Shown piece by piece: positions 1 to 9,334 of a DNA stretch of 32,291 nt. The number at the start of each line of letters is the position of its first letter. The first letter of the stretch is position 1. This stretch comes from Soonwooa sp023440705 (GTDB lineage Bacteria > Bacteroidota > Bacteroidia > Flavobacteriales > Weeksellaceae). The notes below the pieces were generated by a model. The model was not told where the DNA came from. It ran no database searches and saw only the letters and a list, made by a program, of their open reading frames with translations. Made by a program: the position numbers and the translations under genes. The DNA lies in the NCBI GenBank assembly GCA_023440705.1, contig JAEXRP010000107.1, positions 1-32,291 of the forward strand, written 5' to 3'.

Positions 1-1202
1 GCCCAAGCGATACCAAAACCTGCTAAAGCAAATGTTAGAAGTGTTGGTACATTAGACGAACCTGTTACCCCGCCGCCCAATAAACTTCCCAAAATAGGAC
101 CTGTACACGAGAACGAACCGATAACCAACGTCAACGCCATGAAGAAGATACCGATAATTCCGCCAGCTTCTTCCGCTTTTGATGATTTGTTCGCAACCCA
201 GTTAGGAAGCGTGATTTCGTAGTATCCAAAGAAGCTGAATGCAAAGAAAATAAAGATTACAAAGAAGAATAAATTCAACCAAATATTTGTTGAAATTTGA
301 TTAAAGATATTCCCAGAAATCCCATCAATAATATGGAACGGAATACTTAATAATACGAAGATTAATAAGATAAAGAATCCATATATAAAGGCATCTCTTT
401 TACCTTTTGCTTTGTCTTTGCTTCCTTTTGTAAAGAACGAAACCGTCAACGGAATCATTGGGAAAACACATGGTGTTAATAATGCGATAAGTCCTCCTAA
501 AAAGCCTAATGCTAAGATTAACCAATTGTTGTCTCCACCTGTATTTTCTTGAACAGTCCCGCAATTAGTCAACGGATTTTTGAAGTCTAAAGAATTGATT
601 TTTAATTCTTTTTCGTGTCCCGCAGTTGTTGGTGTTACAACCGCTACTTCGCCATTAGCTTCAGGTACTGCAATAGAAGTTGTATCCATCTGCGCCGTTG
701 TTGCTGCCTCTGGTTTTACTTCTTCTGTCGTCGTTGCCGTTGTACTTTTAACAGCTTTTTCGAACTCTAAAGTTGTTGGTGCAAGACACAATCTATCGTT
801 ACAAACTTGATAAGTTATCTCTGCCGCAACTTTAAAATCTTTATCAGGATTTTTTGCTTTGAATTTTTGTTTAAATAAAACTTGATTCGCATAATACACA
901 ATCTGAGCACCAAAAGCTTCGGAATATTCATCATGTTTTTTTCCAATTTCTAGGACTTTGCCCATTGTTGTAATACCTTCTTTTGAAGATAATTTAAACT
1001 CTGTTGGAAATCCTGAATCAGGTGGCAAATCCTGCGAATAAATATGCCATTTGTCCTCCATTTTGGCAGTTAATACTGCCTCATACTCCCCTTTTCCTAA
1101 GTCTTTAACATCAAATTGAAACTTTACAGGATTCTGAACTTGAGCTAAGACTAAAACTGAAAAAATAAAGGAAAAGAATAATAAAACTCTCTTTAAATTC
1201 AT
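1..1202 (-). CDS. dsbD: Thiol:disulfide interchange protein DsbD (partial, 3' end off window)
   Basis: The first 400 residues are visible and the C-terminal part lies beyond position 1. A signal peptide (about residues 1-21, ending VLAQ) is followed by an N-terminal periplasmic DsbD domain. Its cysteine pair C134/C139 (VCNDRLC) resembles the redox pair of the family's alpha domain. A Thr/Ala/Val-rich linker leads to the membrane domain, where both conserved cysteine motifs are present: TPCVFPMIPLT near 470 and GSFSCTGP near 110. The family carries electrons from cytoplasmic thioredoxin across the inner membrane to periplasmic thiol proteins. The C-terminal thioredoxin domain expected in full-length DsbD is not visible here. 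The gene is last of three on this strand, 32 bp after the DUF6029 gene, and a TlpA-like thioredoxin leads the operon, so these are plausible electron-transfer partners. Confidence 0.93.
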   Translation of the reverse strand, partial: MNLKRVLLFFSFIFSVLVLAQVQNPVKFQFDVKDLGKGEYEAVLTAKMEDKWHIYSQDLPPDSGFPTEFKLSSKEGITTMGKVLEIGKKHDEYSEAFGAQIVYYANQVLFKQKFKAKNPDKDFKVAAEITYQVCNDRLCLAPTTLEFEKAVKSTTATTTEEVKPEAATTAQMDTTSIAVPEANGEVAVVTPTTAGHEKELKINSLDFKNPLTNCGTVQENTGGDNNWLILALGFLGGLIALLTPCVFPMIPLTVSFFTKGSKDKAKGKRDAFIYGFFILLIFVLLSIPFHIIDGISGNIFNQISTNIWLNLFFFVIFIFFAFSFFGYYEITLPNWVANKSSKAEEAGGIIGIFFMALTLVIGSFSCTGPILGSLLGGGVTGSSNVPTLLTFALAGFGIAW

Positions 1203-1234
1203 TTTTAGCTAATTATTAAATTTTCGAAATTGAT

Positions 1235-2890
1235 CTAAAACGTTGTATTGATATTTAGCGAAAAGCCGGTATTTTCCGGAACCATACGACAAACGCCTCC
1301 CACACATATTAATCCTCCTCTTTGACGTCCATAAGAAGCCTGAACTCGGGTTGAGTTCTTTCTAAAGACTGCTCCAAAAGTATAATAATGCATCTGCTTC
1401 TCCTTGTCATCATTACCGTAATTATACATATCACTTACAAATATAGACCAATTCTTTTTAAAATTAAACTCAGATAGCGCTGCTGCCCAATTTTTGAAAG
1501 ACGAGCTAGCCCATTGATGCTGAACTTCTAGCTTTAAAGAACTTTTATTAATTTTGAATAAGTTATCCCAAACAGCCGTCGTAGCGTACACATGACCTTC
1601 TGTCTCTTGGATTCTATCTGTATTATAATCTTGATAAATATAGATTAAAGCTGTATTCCAGCTTTGCGATAGTTTTTTTCTAATATCGACATTGAAGTCC
1701 GAATAATAACGTTCGCCAAGATCTAAGGCTTTGGTTTCAACAGTGTTAAAATCTTCGTAAACACGGTATTTTCCTTTAAGACCGTACCAATTTGCAAAGT
1801 TAACCGCGATGTCCGTTCCATATTTTCCACCAAGAGCAGTTCCTTTTTTAAACTGATAATTGATGTCAAATTGAGAACCTATTTCTCCTGATTTTCTTTG
1901 TGGGAAAAATGTCAACTGAGGTTGAGCTTGATAAACATAAATATTAGCTAAACTATAGTCAAACTGCTTAGTTAAAGCTGGTGTATAGTTAAGTAAAGCT
2001 TGATTATATTGATTACCTATACGCTCTCTGTCCGAATAAATATTAAAATTTTCTAAACGACGTAACGTACCACTAACTCCAAATCCTGTTTTAGCAAAAC
2101 CTAAAACAACATTAACGGCATTTCCTGAATAGACATTAATTGGATCAACCTCACTTGCCATTTTAATAGCGTCTTTAGTTTTGTAAAGGTATTCTGCATT
2201 TAGATAGAAATCTTTATACTCGTTGTTCCAACGTACACCATAGATGTTAACATCAGCGGGCGCATTAACAAAATGAGGATCTTTCGCTTCGTGTTTATTT
2301 ACAAAACTAAATCCAATATTTGAATCAAATTTATCAGAGCCTAAAGCTTTAGCCAATTGAAACTCTGTATCAACACCAGCAATTGCAGTATTCGACAGAT
2401 CGAAGCCCATCCCAACGCGTTGTTTACCATACAAAGCTTTAACAATTGCTAGATCATCAGCGAAAGATAATTTGACACGACCTCCAACCAAAGAGTTTGC
2501 AATACCAAGTTGTCTATCTTCCCAAGTTCTTAAGGCTAAACCAGATCCAAATTGCTCATAAAAGTGACCAAGAGTCACATCTACACCTTTTTCATTATTA
2601 TAGTTAACATAGTAAGTCCCAAGGTTAACACTTTTAAAATCAGGAGAATAATTAAGTAATGCTTTCGGTTCGTAAGACTCGACTTGTGCACCAACAGTAA
2701 ATTGTTTGTACTTATAAGTCATCGTCAAATAAGAATTGGACCTGAATCGTTGATCCGCTTCGTTATCCGCTAATTTTATTTTTTTATCATCTACATAATA
2801 CTGGTTGTTGGATTCTAAACTTGCGTTAAACTGCGCATATACTAATCCTTGTCCCAATACCATCAATATAGGGAGTAGTTTTTTCTTCAT
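1235..2890 (-). CDS. DUF6029 family outer-membrane beta-barrel protein
   Basis: The 551-residue protein has a signal peptide (KKKLLPILMVLGQGLVYAQ). The remainder is rich in alternating aromatic/polar strands such as YYVNYNNEKGVDVTLGHFY and ends in an aromatic residue (NINTTF), as expected of an outer-membrane barrel. I recognise it as DUF6029, a Bacteroidota family without an assigned biochemical role. A CVGGVC cysteine pair near the C-terminus is a possible disulfide. It begins 9 bp after the TlpA-like gene stops and ends 32 bp before dsbD, so the three are almost certainly co-transcribed. From context it may be a partner or client of the thiol-redox proteins; that is inference. Confidence 0.85.
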   Translation of the reverse strand: MKKKLLPILMVLGQGLVYAQFNASLESNNQYYVDDKKIKLADNEADQRFRSNSYLTMTYKYKQFTVGAQVESYEPKALLNYSPDFKSVNLGTYYVNYNNEKGVDVTLGHFYEQFGSGLALRTWEDRQLGIANSLVGGRVKLSFADDLAIVKALYGKQRVGMGFDLSNTAIAGVDTEFQLAKALGSDKFDSNIGFSFVNKHEAKDPHFVNAPADVNIYGVRWNNEYKDFYLNAEYLYKTKDAIKMASEVDPINVYSGNAVNVVLGFAKTGFGVSGTLRRLENFNIYSDRERIGNQYNQALLNYTPALTKQFDYSLANIYVYQAQPQLTFFPQRKSGEIGSQFDINYQFKKGTALGGKYGTDIAVNFANWYGLKGKYRVYEDFNTVETKALDLGERYYSDFNVDIRKKLSQSWNTALIYIYQDYNTDRIQETEGHVYATTAVWDNLFKINKSSLKLEVQHQWASSSFKNWAAALSEFNFKKNWSIFVSDMYNYGNDDKEKQMHYYTFGAVFRKNSTRVQASYGRQRGGLICVGGVCRMVPENTGFSLNINTTF

Positions 2891-2899
2891 ATCAAATAA

Positions 2900-3376
2900 T
2901 TACTGTAGTTTTTTTATTTCTTCAAAAAGTGCTACTTCGTCTCCTGGTACATATCCAACATGCGAATACACTAATTTGTTTTTATAATAAACTAAAGTTG
3001 TCGGCACATTATTAACATTAAGTTGTCTTTTAATAGACTGTGAAGAATCTAGTAGAACTTGATCAAACTCCCATCCTTTACCTTTAACCACAGTTTTCAC
3101 TTTTGCAACAGTTCTTGGATCATCGGTAGATACAGCTACAAAATCAAAATCTTTTTCTTTCTTCCACTCTTCTAGCTTTTCATTAACCACATTAAGCTCT
3201 TCCATACATGGTAAACACCAAGTCGCCCAAAAGCTCATCACTAGAGGTTTTTCGTTATTAAAATTTTTAAGAGCTACATTTTCTCCTTTGATGTTTTTTG
3301 CCGAGATATTCTCGATAGACTGTGCACTTAATAATGCACTACTAATAATTGCTAGTCCAATTGCAAATTTCTTCAT
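2900..3376 (-). CDS. TlpA-like periplasmic thioredoxin-family protein
   Basis: A signal peptide (MKKFAIGLAIISSALLSAQ) precedes a TlpA/ResA-type thioredoxin fold. The active site WATWCLPC has C54 and C57, numbered from the chosen start, and the cis-proline motif NVPTT lies further on. I chose the Met at 3376 rather than the one 33 bp upstream (3409), because only the later start puts the Lys-Lys-hydrophobic signal at the N-terminus. Such proteins usually reduce disulfides in periplasmic or outer-membrane clients and are themselves reduced by DsbD. It leads an operon with the DUF6029 barrel and dsbD, and is divergent from an Omp28-type lipoprotein that has its own CxxC. Confidence 0.9.
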   Translation of the reverse strand: MKKFAIGLAIISSALLSAQSIENISAKNIKGENVALKNFNNEKPLVMSFWATWCLPCMEELNVVNEKLEEWKKEKDFDFVAVSTDDPRTVAKVKTVVKGKGWEFDQVLLDSSQSIKRQLNVNNVPTTLVYYKNKLVYSHVGYVPGDEVALFEEIKKLQ

Positions 3377-3570
3377 AATACCTAATATGTGATTTGTATA
3401 ATTTTTCAAAGCACTAAACTATTAATAAATATTCAAACCCTTATCTAAAAACTTAAATAATTTTTACTAATAGCCTTTATTTTGCTTTTTTTTTATTTTT
3501 TTATGTTTTTATTTCCACTTAAACGAAAAATTATTTAGTTTTACATAATTCTTTTGAAAATAAGTATAAA

Positions 3571-4635
3571 ATGAAAAAACCTTTACTATTATTACTATTA
3601 TTTACGTTCTTACTAAATTCTTGTGCTGGATCTGAAAGTGATGAAGGTCGCGATGTGGTAACATTTGTTAAACTATCAGCAAGCGAAAACCTAGTTTTAC
3701 TTGGTAATTCTGTAAAATTCAATTTGGTGGATAACCTTAATAATGATGTTACTGATAAGGCGACATTCTACATTAATGGGAAAATAAATGAATCTGGTCC
3801 GGTTTTTAAAACTGAACATTTAGGAGAATATAATATAACTGCTACTTACGAAAAGTTCACAATAAAACCGCTCAAATTATCGGTTATAAAACCTGAAGGT
3901 ACAATCTACACGCACCGTATTTTATATGAAGATTTTACTGGGACTTGGTGCGGAAACTGTCCGATTGCTGGCGAAAGATTTAATAGATTGATTGCACAAA
4001 ATGACAAAGCAGTTATTGTTGGTATACATGGTCCAACTGTACAAGCAGATCCTTATACCAATGAAGCATCTATGGCTATTATTTCGGATTTGAAAGTTAC
4101 GGCATACCCAACCATTTTACTTAATCATACAAAAAATTGGAGTACAGCTAATTTCAGTTTGGATGTTGCTTTTGGATTGGCTGAGATTAAGCCATATAGT
4201 AGAGTCGGAATTGGAATTACAACTAAGCTAGATGGTAACACTCTTTCTGGAGAATATAAGGTAGCATTTGCTCAAAATTATGACAACTTAAAATTAATAG
4301 TTTACATTGTTGAAGATAAAATTGTCTATCCACAACATAACTACTTCAATGGATCAGGAGGTAAACCAATCTTGTATGGTGGAGTACCAATTATTCCAAA
4401 CTATGAGAATCATAATGTATTAAGAGCACTTCTGACTCCTGCAAAAGGTGAAAATATCCCAAGCACAAATACTCAAAACAACACTGAATATTTAAAAAAT
4501 TTCAGTTATACGATTCCTGCTAATTTCAATAAAGAAAATGTAAAAATTATCGTAGCTGTTCTTAACGGACAGAACGAAGTATTAAATGTACGCGAAGCAT
4601 TGCCTAATACTACAAATGTTTTAGAAGCACTTTAA
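3571..4635 (+). CDS. Omp28-related lipoprotein with thioredoxin-like CGNC motif
   Basis: The 354-residue protein has a lipoprotein signal with lipobox LLNSC (C18). Acidic residues follow soon after (GSESDEG), which in Bacteroidota is compatible with surface export. Residues about 30-107 look like an Ig-type beta domain. From about 115 to the end it matches Omp28-related proteins with a thioredoxin-like core: the motif TGTWCGNCP holds C127 and C130, and a cis-proline-like TAYPTILL follows. No T9SS sorting tail is present, unlike the downstream paralogues, so this member is probably anchored by lipid. The gene is divergent from the TlpA/DUF6029/dsbD operon across about 190 bp. Redox function is inferred from the CxxC and context; binding specificity is unknown. 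Confidence 0.85.
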   Translation: MKKPLLLLLLFTFLLNSCAGSESDEGRDVVTFVKLSASENLVLLGNSVKFNLVDNLNNDVTDKATFYINGKINESGPVFKTEHLGEYNITATYEKFTIKPLKLSVIKPEGTIYTHRILYEDFTGTWCGNCPIAGERFNRLIAQNDKAVIVGIHGPTVQADPYTNEASMAIISDLKVTAYPTILLNHTKNWSTANFSLDVAFGLAEIKPYSRVGIGITTKLDGNTLSGEYKVAFAQNYDNLKLIVYIVEDKIVYPQHNYFNGSGGKPILYGGVPIIPNYENHNVLRALLTPAKGENIPSTNTQNNTEYLKNFSYTIPANFNKENVKIIVAVLNGQNEVLNVREALPNTTNVLEAL

Positions 4636-4664
4636 AAAAACGTAAAATATTAAAATAGAAAATT

Positions 4665-5390
4665 ATGAAGAAGTTTTTTATCCTTTCAAGCTTTTTAGGA
4701 TTTGCATTATCTAATGCACAAATGGTACTTAAGAAACATGACGGTACAGTTATACCAGACGGGACTGTATTTACTGTTAATTCCTACGATGATTACGCGA
4801 GTAAAATGTATTATAGACTACATAATACATCTACAACCGAAAGCATTAAGGTAAAAATGATTTGCGAATCGGTGTCAGATAACTATGTTCCTTTCGATAT
4901 GTTTCAATTTTGCTTCGGAGGAAATTGTATGATTTTCATTACAGAGAATATGCCCTACCCAGAAGGCGGTGATTTTATAATCGGACCAGGTTCTAACTCT
5001 GGCGATGATGATTTCTTCTGGAACCAGACTGACTATGATACGCCGTTGACAGCAAAATTCAAATTTTATGAAGTAGATGCTTTTGATAATGAAATTGGAA
5101 CACCTATCCACATAACTTATGTATATGATAAACATCTTGCTGTTAATGATGTTAATGCAACTAAAGATGTTTTGATAAAGAACACCGTTATTACAAACCA
5201 ATTGGATTTGAACTCGAAAATCAACACAAGCTTTCAATTGTTTGATATGAATTCTAAATTAGTAAAAGCAGGCGAGCTAAAGGCTGGCGATAATACTATC
5301 GATGTTAATAACTTAGCAGCTGGTATATATATTATGAATGTGAAAAACGCAAATGGCAAAAACCAAACGCAGAAGCTGATGAAGAAATAA
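4665..5390 (+). CDS. Secreted T9SS type A sorting domain protein
   Basis: The 241-residue protein has a signal peptide (MKKFFILSSFLGFALSNAQ), a beta-rich domain of about 130 residues and a C-terminal T9SS sorting domain. The sorting signature is LAAGIYIMNVKNANG followed by a Lys-rich end (QKLMKK). Three cysteines (ICES, FCFGGNC) lie in the middle domain. I do not recognise that domain. It lies 29 bp after the Omp28 lipoprotein and 35 bp before the next T9SS gene, so it is probably co-transcribed with both. Export by the gliding/T9SS machinery is inferred from the sorting domain. Confidence 0.8.
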   Translation: MKKFFILSSFLGFALSNAQMVLKKHDGTVIPDGTVFTVNSYDDYASKMYYRLHNTSTTESIKVKMICESVSDNYVPFDMFQFCFGGNCMIFITENMPYPEGGDFIIGPGSNSGDDDFFWNQTDYDTPLTAKFKFYEVDAFDNEIGTPIHITYVYDKHLAVNDVNATKDVLIKNTVITNQLDLNSKINTSFQLFDMNSKLVKAGELKAGDNTIDVNNLAAGIYIMNVKNANGKNQTQKLMKK

Positions 5391-5425
5391 AAATTCATAC
5401 ACCAACACACCAAATCACAATACCT

Positions 5426-7306
5426 ATGAAAAACATCTACAGCATTGCAGCGGCATTTTTGCTAGCTACATCCATGAATGGACAAATTCATTATTCAGAA
5501 AATTTTGAATCGCTTAATATTAACACTTGGAAAAACAGCGACCTAGATGGAGATGGTCAAAAATTTTTCTTAGCTAATGCAAACGCAATTTATCCTACTT
5601 CTAATCTGGGATCGAAGACTTTAGTGTCGTATTCTTATAATAATAAGGTCTTAACTCCAAATAATCTTATTACGAGTACGCCTATTACCTTACCTTCTGG
5701 AATGTCTAATTTGATTCTAAAATTTCAAGTAGGATCATATAACGGCGAATACGGTTCTGAGCATTATGCGGTTTACATATCACCAACAGACAATCCAAAT
5801 GAAGTTATTGCTACAACACCAGTTAAAGAAGAAACACTTCCCTTCGCTGGTGGCATGAAAGAAGTTTCAGTTGATGTTTCTAGTTATGCTGGGCAGACAG
5901 TCTATCTTTCGGTAAGACACTTTAATGTGTCTGATATGTATTATTTGTTATTTGACAATATTTCGATAGAAACGTTGCAAAATAACAATGCACAATTAGT
6001 ATCTGGATCCATTAATAAATATATTGCTGCAAACTCGCAAAACGATCTTACATATAGTATTAAAAATAGAGGTGCTAACCCAATAACATCTGTAGAACTT
6101 AACTGGAATGATGGAGCAGATCATATTGCTACTGTCCCGACCAATATTGCAGTTGGTGAGACTGTGACTGTTGTTCATCCAACTAAAGTTAGCTACTCGA
6201 CTGTCGAGTCAAAAAATCTTAATTTGACTATAAATAAAGTTAATGGTGCGGCAGATAGTGATCCAACAGATAACAATGGTACTGCGGTAACATCGGTTGC
6301 ATCACAATTTACTCCTAAAATTGTCGTATTGGAAGAAGGTACTGGTACATGGTGTGGCTACTGCCCTCGTGGTATGGTTGGGCTTAACAAAGTTAATACA
6401 GACTATCCAAATGATCAAATTAGTATAGCTATACATGCCGGAAACGCTTCAGAACCAATGCGATTACTTGAGTATGAAGTGGGCGCTGCTTTTAGTGGAT
6501 ACCCAGGTATGAATGTTGATAGAGTCCTCAAAGGTGTAGATCCAGGGCCTAATGATATTAACTCTTATGTAACTTCTCGTAAAGACATACCTACGCCAGT
6601 TAAGTTGAGTGGTGATTATGCTATTTCAGGAAATCAACTTACAGCAAACGTTAACAGTCAGTTTTTTATAAATAACCCAAATACTAATTTTAAACTGGCA
6701 GTTGTTGTTCTCGAAGATGGCGTAAAAGGTACGACGTCTAACTATGGTCAAGTTAATTATTATTCTGGTGGACAAATGGGACCTATGGGCGGATTCGAAA
6801 ACTTACCTTCTACAGTACCAGCTTCTCAAATGGTTTATGATCACGTTGCTAGAGCATTGTTAGGAGGTTATAGTGGTCAACCAGGCTCTGTACCTACTGC
6901 TATCACAGATGGTGCTACTTCTAGCTATACTTTTAGCTATACAATACCGGCAACTTATAAGGCGGATAATCTGCATGCTGTTGTTTTACTAATCGACTCT
7001 GATGGGACGATATTGAATGCTTCAAAACTTTCGAAAACGCTTGCTGTTAACGACGCTTCTAATCTTGGTGCTAAAATGTCAATCTACCCTAACCCTGCCA
7101 AGTCGGAATTTAATATTAAACTTGTTGATGATGGTATGTATGATGTGAAAATTTATGACATGACAGGACGCGAAGTTAAAAATCTTGGAGAAATAAAATC
7201 TTCATCTAAAAAAATTACTATTCCAATTAACTTGACTGCTGGTAAGTACTTGGTTAACATCACAAAAGATGGTGTTTCATATACTAAAGAATTACTAGTT
7301 AAGTAA
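5426..7306 (+). CDS. Large T9SS Omp28-like protein with choice-of-anchor J domain
   Basis: The 626-residue protein has a signal peptide ending NGQ at residue 20. Residues about 22-183 form a choice-of-anchor J / cleaved-adhesin-type beta-sandwich (YSENFES at its start, LLFDNISIET at its end). An Ig-like segment covers about 190-290. The Omp28/thioredoxin-like domain has GTGTWCGYCPRG with C310 and C313. The C-terminal T9SS type A domain has IYPNP, then VKIYDMTGREV and a Lys-terminated end. The part from about residue 190 onwards is closely similar to the next gene, which lacks the anchor-J domain. It is probably a cell-surface protein with a thiol-active site; its substrate is unknown. Confidence 0.85.
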   Translation: MKNIYSIAAAFLLATSMNGQIHYSENFESLNINTWKNSDLDGDGQKFFLANANAIYPTSNLGSKTLVSYSYNNKVLTPNNLITSTPITLPSGMSNLILKFQVGSYNGEYGSEHYAVYISPTDNPNEVIATTPVKEETLPFAGGMKEVSVDVSSYAGQTVYLSVRHFNVSDMYYLLFDNISIETLQNNNAQLVSGSINKYIAANSQNDLTYSIKNRGANPITSVELNWNDGADHIATVPTNIAVGETVTVVHPTKVSYSTVESKNLNLTINKVNGAADSDPTDNNGTAVTSVASQFTPKIVVLEEGTGTWCGYCPRGMVGLNKVNTDYPNDQISIAIHAGNASEPMRLLEYEVGAAFSGYPGMNVDRVLKGVDPGPNDINSYVTSRKDIPTPVKLSGDYAISGNQLTANVNSQFFINNPNTNFKLAVVVLEDGVKGTTSNYGQVNYYSGGQMGPMGGFENLPSTVPASQMVYDHVARALLGGYSGQPGSVPTAITDGATSSYTFSYTIPATYKADNLHAVVLLIDSDGTILNASKLSKTLAVNDASNLGAKMSIYPNPAKSEFNIKLVDDGMYDVKIYDMTGREVKNLGEIKSSSKKITIPINLTAGKYLVNITKDGVSYTKELLVK

Positions 7307-7424
7307 TTGTAAAATTAATTTTGTCGATATCATCTAGCCCAACTGATATCTTATAATAAACTGGATATATATATTTTTTTAAATATAAAGTTCAAATTTT
7401 ATTCAACGTAAAAAAAAGTTAAAA

Positions 7425-8867
7425 ATGAAAAAGATTTACTTATTCGCCGCAGCAATATATTTTTGCGGATTTAGTACAGCTGCAACGCTTACCTCTACAG
7501 AGCCAACCTCTAAAAGCACAAAAAAATTTGGCACTAACGACGTTAAAGTTGTAGGAACAAAACTTGATAAATTTTTAGTAGCAGGCTCACAAACGTATAT
7601 AAAGGCTGTTGTTAAAAACGTTGGTAGCAACTCTATTACATCTGTGGAGATCAACTGGAATGACGGTACTGGTGATCATAAAGAAAGAGTGACAGCCTAC
7701 ATTAGTGCAAATCAACAAAGAGAGGTTACACATCCAATACCTACCTCCTACTCTGACGTTGCAACAAAGAACATAACAGTCTCTATCACCAAAGTAAATG
7801 ATCAAGATGATAGTGACACCTCTAACAACAGCATGGTTGCAATGACAAGTGTTGTATCAGAGTTTGTTCCTAAAAAAGTTGTTTTCGAGGAAGGTACTGG
7901 TACTTGGTGTGGATGGTGCCCGCGTGGTATGGTTGCCCTAAAGAAAGTTAATGAAGACTTTCCGGATGATCAAATTAGCATTGCTGTACACGGAGGAAGT
8001 AATACAGAACCAATGAAATATCCAGAATATGTTTCAAGCTTAGGTATCACAGGATTTCCAGGAATGATCGTTGACCGAGAATTAAAAGGTGTTGACATTC
8101 ATCCGAACACTATTGGTAACTATGTAACGACTAGATCTCAAATGGCTTCACCAGCCAAATTATCTGGAGAATTTAGCATTGACGGAAATCAATTAACAGC
8201 AACAGCTAAAGGACAGTTCTACATTAATAATCCGACAGCTAATTATAAAATGGCTGTTATCGTATTAGAAGATAATGTAACGGGTACCACATCTGGCTAT
8301 AATCAAGCTAATTATTATAGAAACAATTCGCAAGGTGAAATGGGAGGTTTCGAAAGTTTACCAGATCCTGTACCAGCAGCTCAGATGGTCTATGATCACG
8401 TTGCTCGTGCTATGTTGGGCGGTTTTAGTGGTCAAGATGGCTCTGTACCAACGGCTATTACTGTAGGTTCTTCTGCTAGCTATACTTTTAACTATACTAT
8501 ACCTGCAACTTACAAATCTGACAAGCTGAATGCTGTTGTACTATTGATAGACAGCGCAGATGGCTCAATCATAACAGGTGCCAAACTTACTAAAACTAAC
8601 CTAGCTGTTAATGACGTTTCTAAAATTGGTGCGAGTACTAAGATCTTCCCTAACCCAGCTAAATCTGACTTTAATATCAAATTAGCTGACGATGGTATGT
8701 ATTCTGTAAAAATCTACGACATGACAGGACGTGAAGTTAAGAATCTTGGTGAAGTAAAATCAAATTCTAAAAACATTAATGTTCCTATTAACTTAACTGC
8801 TGGTAAATATCTTGTAAACATCACTAAAGACGGTGTATCGTTCACAAAAGATCTATTGGTTAAATAA
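7425..8867 (+). CDS. T9SS Omp28-like protein, shorter paralogue of the preceding gene
   Basis: The 480-residue protein has a signal peptide (MKKIYLFAAAIYFCGFSTA), an Ig-like segment, an Omp28/thioredoxin-like domain with GTGTWCGWCPRG (C162 and C165), and a T9SS type A sorting domain (IFPNPAKSDFNIKL, then VKIYDMTGREVKNLGE). The order and sequence match residues about 190-626 of the upstream neighbour, so the two are tandem duplicates that differ at the N-terminus. The 118-bp gap before it could hold its own promoter. A strong terminator follows at 8891, so it is the last gene of the block. Confidence 0.87.
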   Translation: MKKIYLFAAAIYFCGFSTAATLTSTEPTSKSTKKFGTNDVKVVGTKLDKFLVAGSQTYIKAVVKNVGSNSITSVEINWNDGTGDHKERVTAYISANQQREVTHPIPTSYSDVATKNITVSITKVNDQDDSDTSNNSMVAMTSVVSEFVPKKVVFEEGTGTWCGWCPRGMVALKKVNEDFPDDQISIAVHGGSNTEPMKYPEYVSSLGITGFPGMIVDRELKGVDIHPNTIGNYVTTRSQMASPAKLSGEFSIDGNQLTATAKGQFYINNPTANYKMAVIVLEDNVTGTTSGYNQANYYRNNSQGEMGGFESLPDPVPAAQMVYDHVARAMLGGFSGQDGSVPTAITVGSSASYTFNYTIPATYKSDKLNAVVLLIDSADGSIITGAKLTKTNLAVNDVSKIGASTKIFPNPAKSDFNIKLADDGMYSVKIYDMTGREVKNLGEVKSNSKNINVPINLTAGKYLVNITKDGVSFTKDLLVK

Positions 8868-8890
8868 TATCTGTTCTTATTAGAATAATG

Positions 8891-8920
8891 AAAAGGGAAA
8901 GCCAGTGCTTTCCCTTTTTT
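8891..8920 (+). terminator. Rho-independent terminator after the Omp28-like gene run
   Basis: A 12-bp perfect stem (AAAAGGGAAAGC pairing with GCTTTCCCTTTT) closes a CAGT loop and runs into a T tract, 24 bp after the stop codon of the 480-residue paralogue. The A tract on the other side gives weaker terminator potential for the minus-strand genes that end at 9020. Confidence 0.9.
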
Positions 8921-9019
8921 AATGATAAATCCTAAACATATTACTATAATTTTTAGGCGTAAGGTGATGTTACAATAATCTCTTCTATTAGTCACGAGCT
9001 AACCGCTGACTTTATTACA

Positions 9020-9334
9020 CTATAAAAATATTTTTTTCCATTTGGCAACCGTATTTCGACTGATCTTGAAATGATTGGCTAACTGAATATTGTTAAGTTT
9101 ATGCTTTTTCTGATAATCAAGAATTTGAAAGATATCTGACTTCGAATAAGATCGATGTTCTTGATTGAATTTTTCCGATATTTTATCCGATTTTCCAAAT
9201 ACTTTAGTATTAAGCGCGATGATGTCGATTGCCGACAACTTTCTCTTTTCCAGAAAGACTAAGCATTCTTGTATTTTATGAGGATACTTCTTGTGGATAA
9301 TATCATTATATATGGCTTTGTAATCGGGTGTCAT
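9020..9334 (-). CDS. Small helix-turn-helix protein (transposase-OrfA-like HTH)
   Basis: The 104-residue protein has a C-terminal HTH of the Fis/IS3 OrfA type (LANHFKISRNTVAKWKKIF). The N-terminal half (DYKAIYNDIIHKKYPHK) belongs to a family I associate with Chryseobacterium-group genomes. No DDE catalytic domain is present, so it is a DNA-binding protein rather than a transposase. Its start lies inside the end of the preceding membrane-protein gene (29-bp overlap), which implies translational coupling. A regulatory role is inferred; its target is unknown. Confidence 0.75.
   Translation of the reverse strand: MTPDYKAIYNDIIHKKYPHKIQECLVFLEKRKLSAIDIIALNTKVFGKSDKISEKFNQEHRSYSKSDIFQILDYQKKHKLNNIQLANHFKISRNTVAKWKKIFL

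Noticed and set aside
3410..3570. A clear divergent promoter pair between the TlpA-like and Omp28 lipoprotein genes
   Set aside because: The region is very AT-rich, but no convincing TAnnTTTG box at suitable distance was found on either strand.
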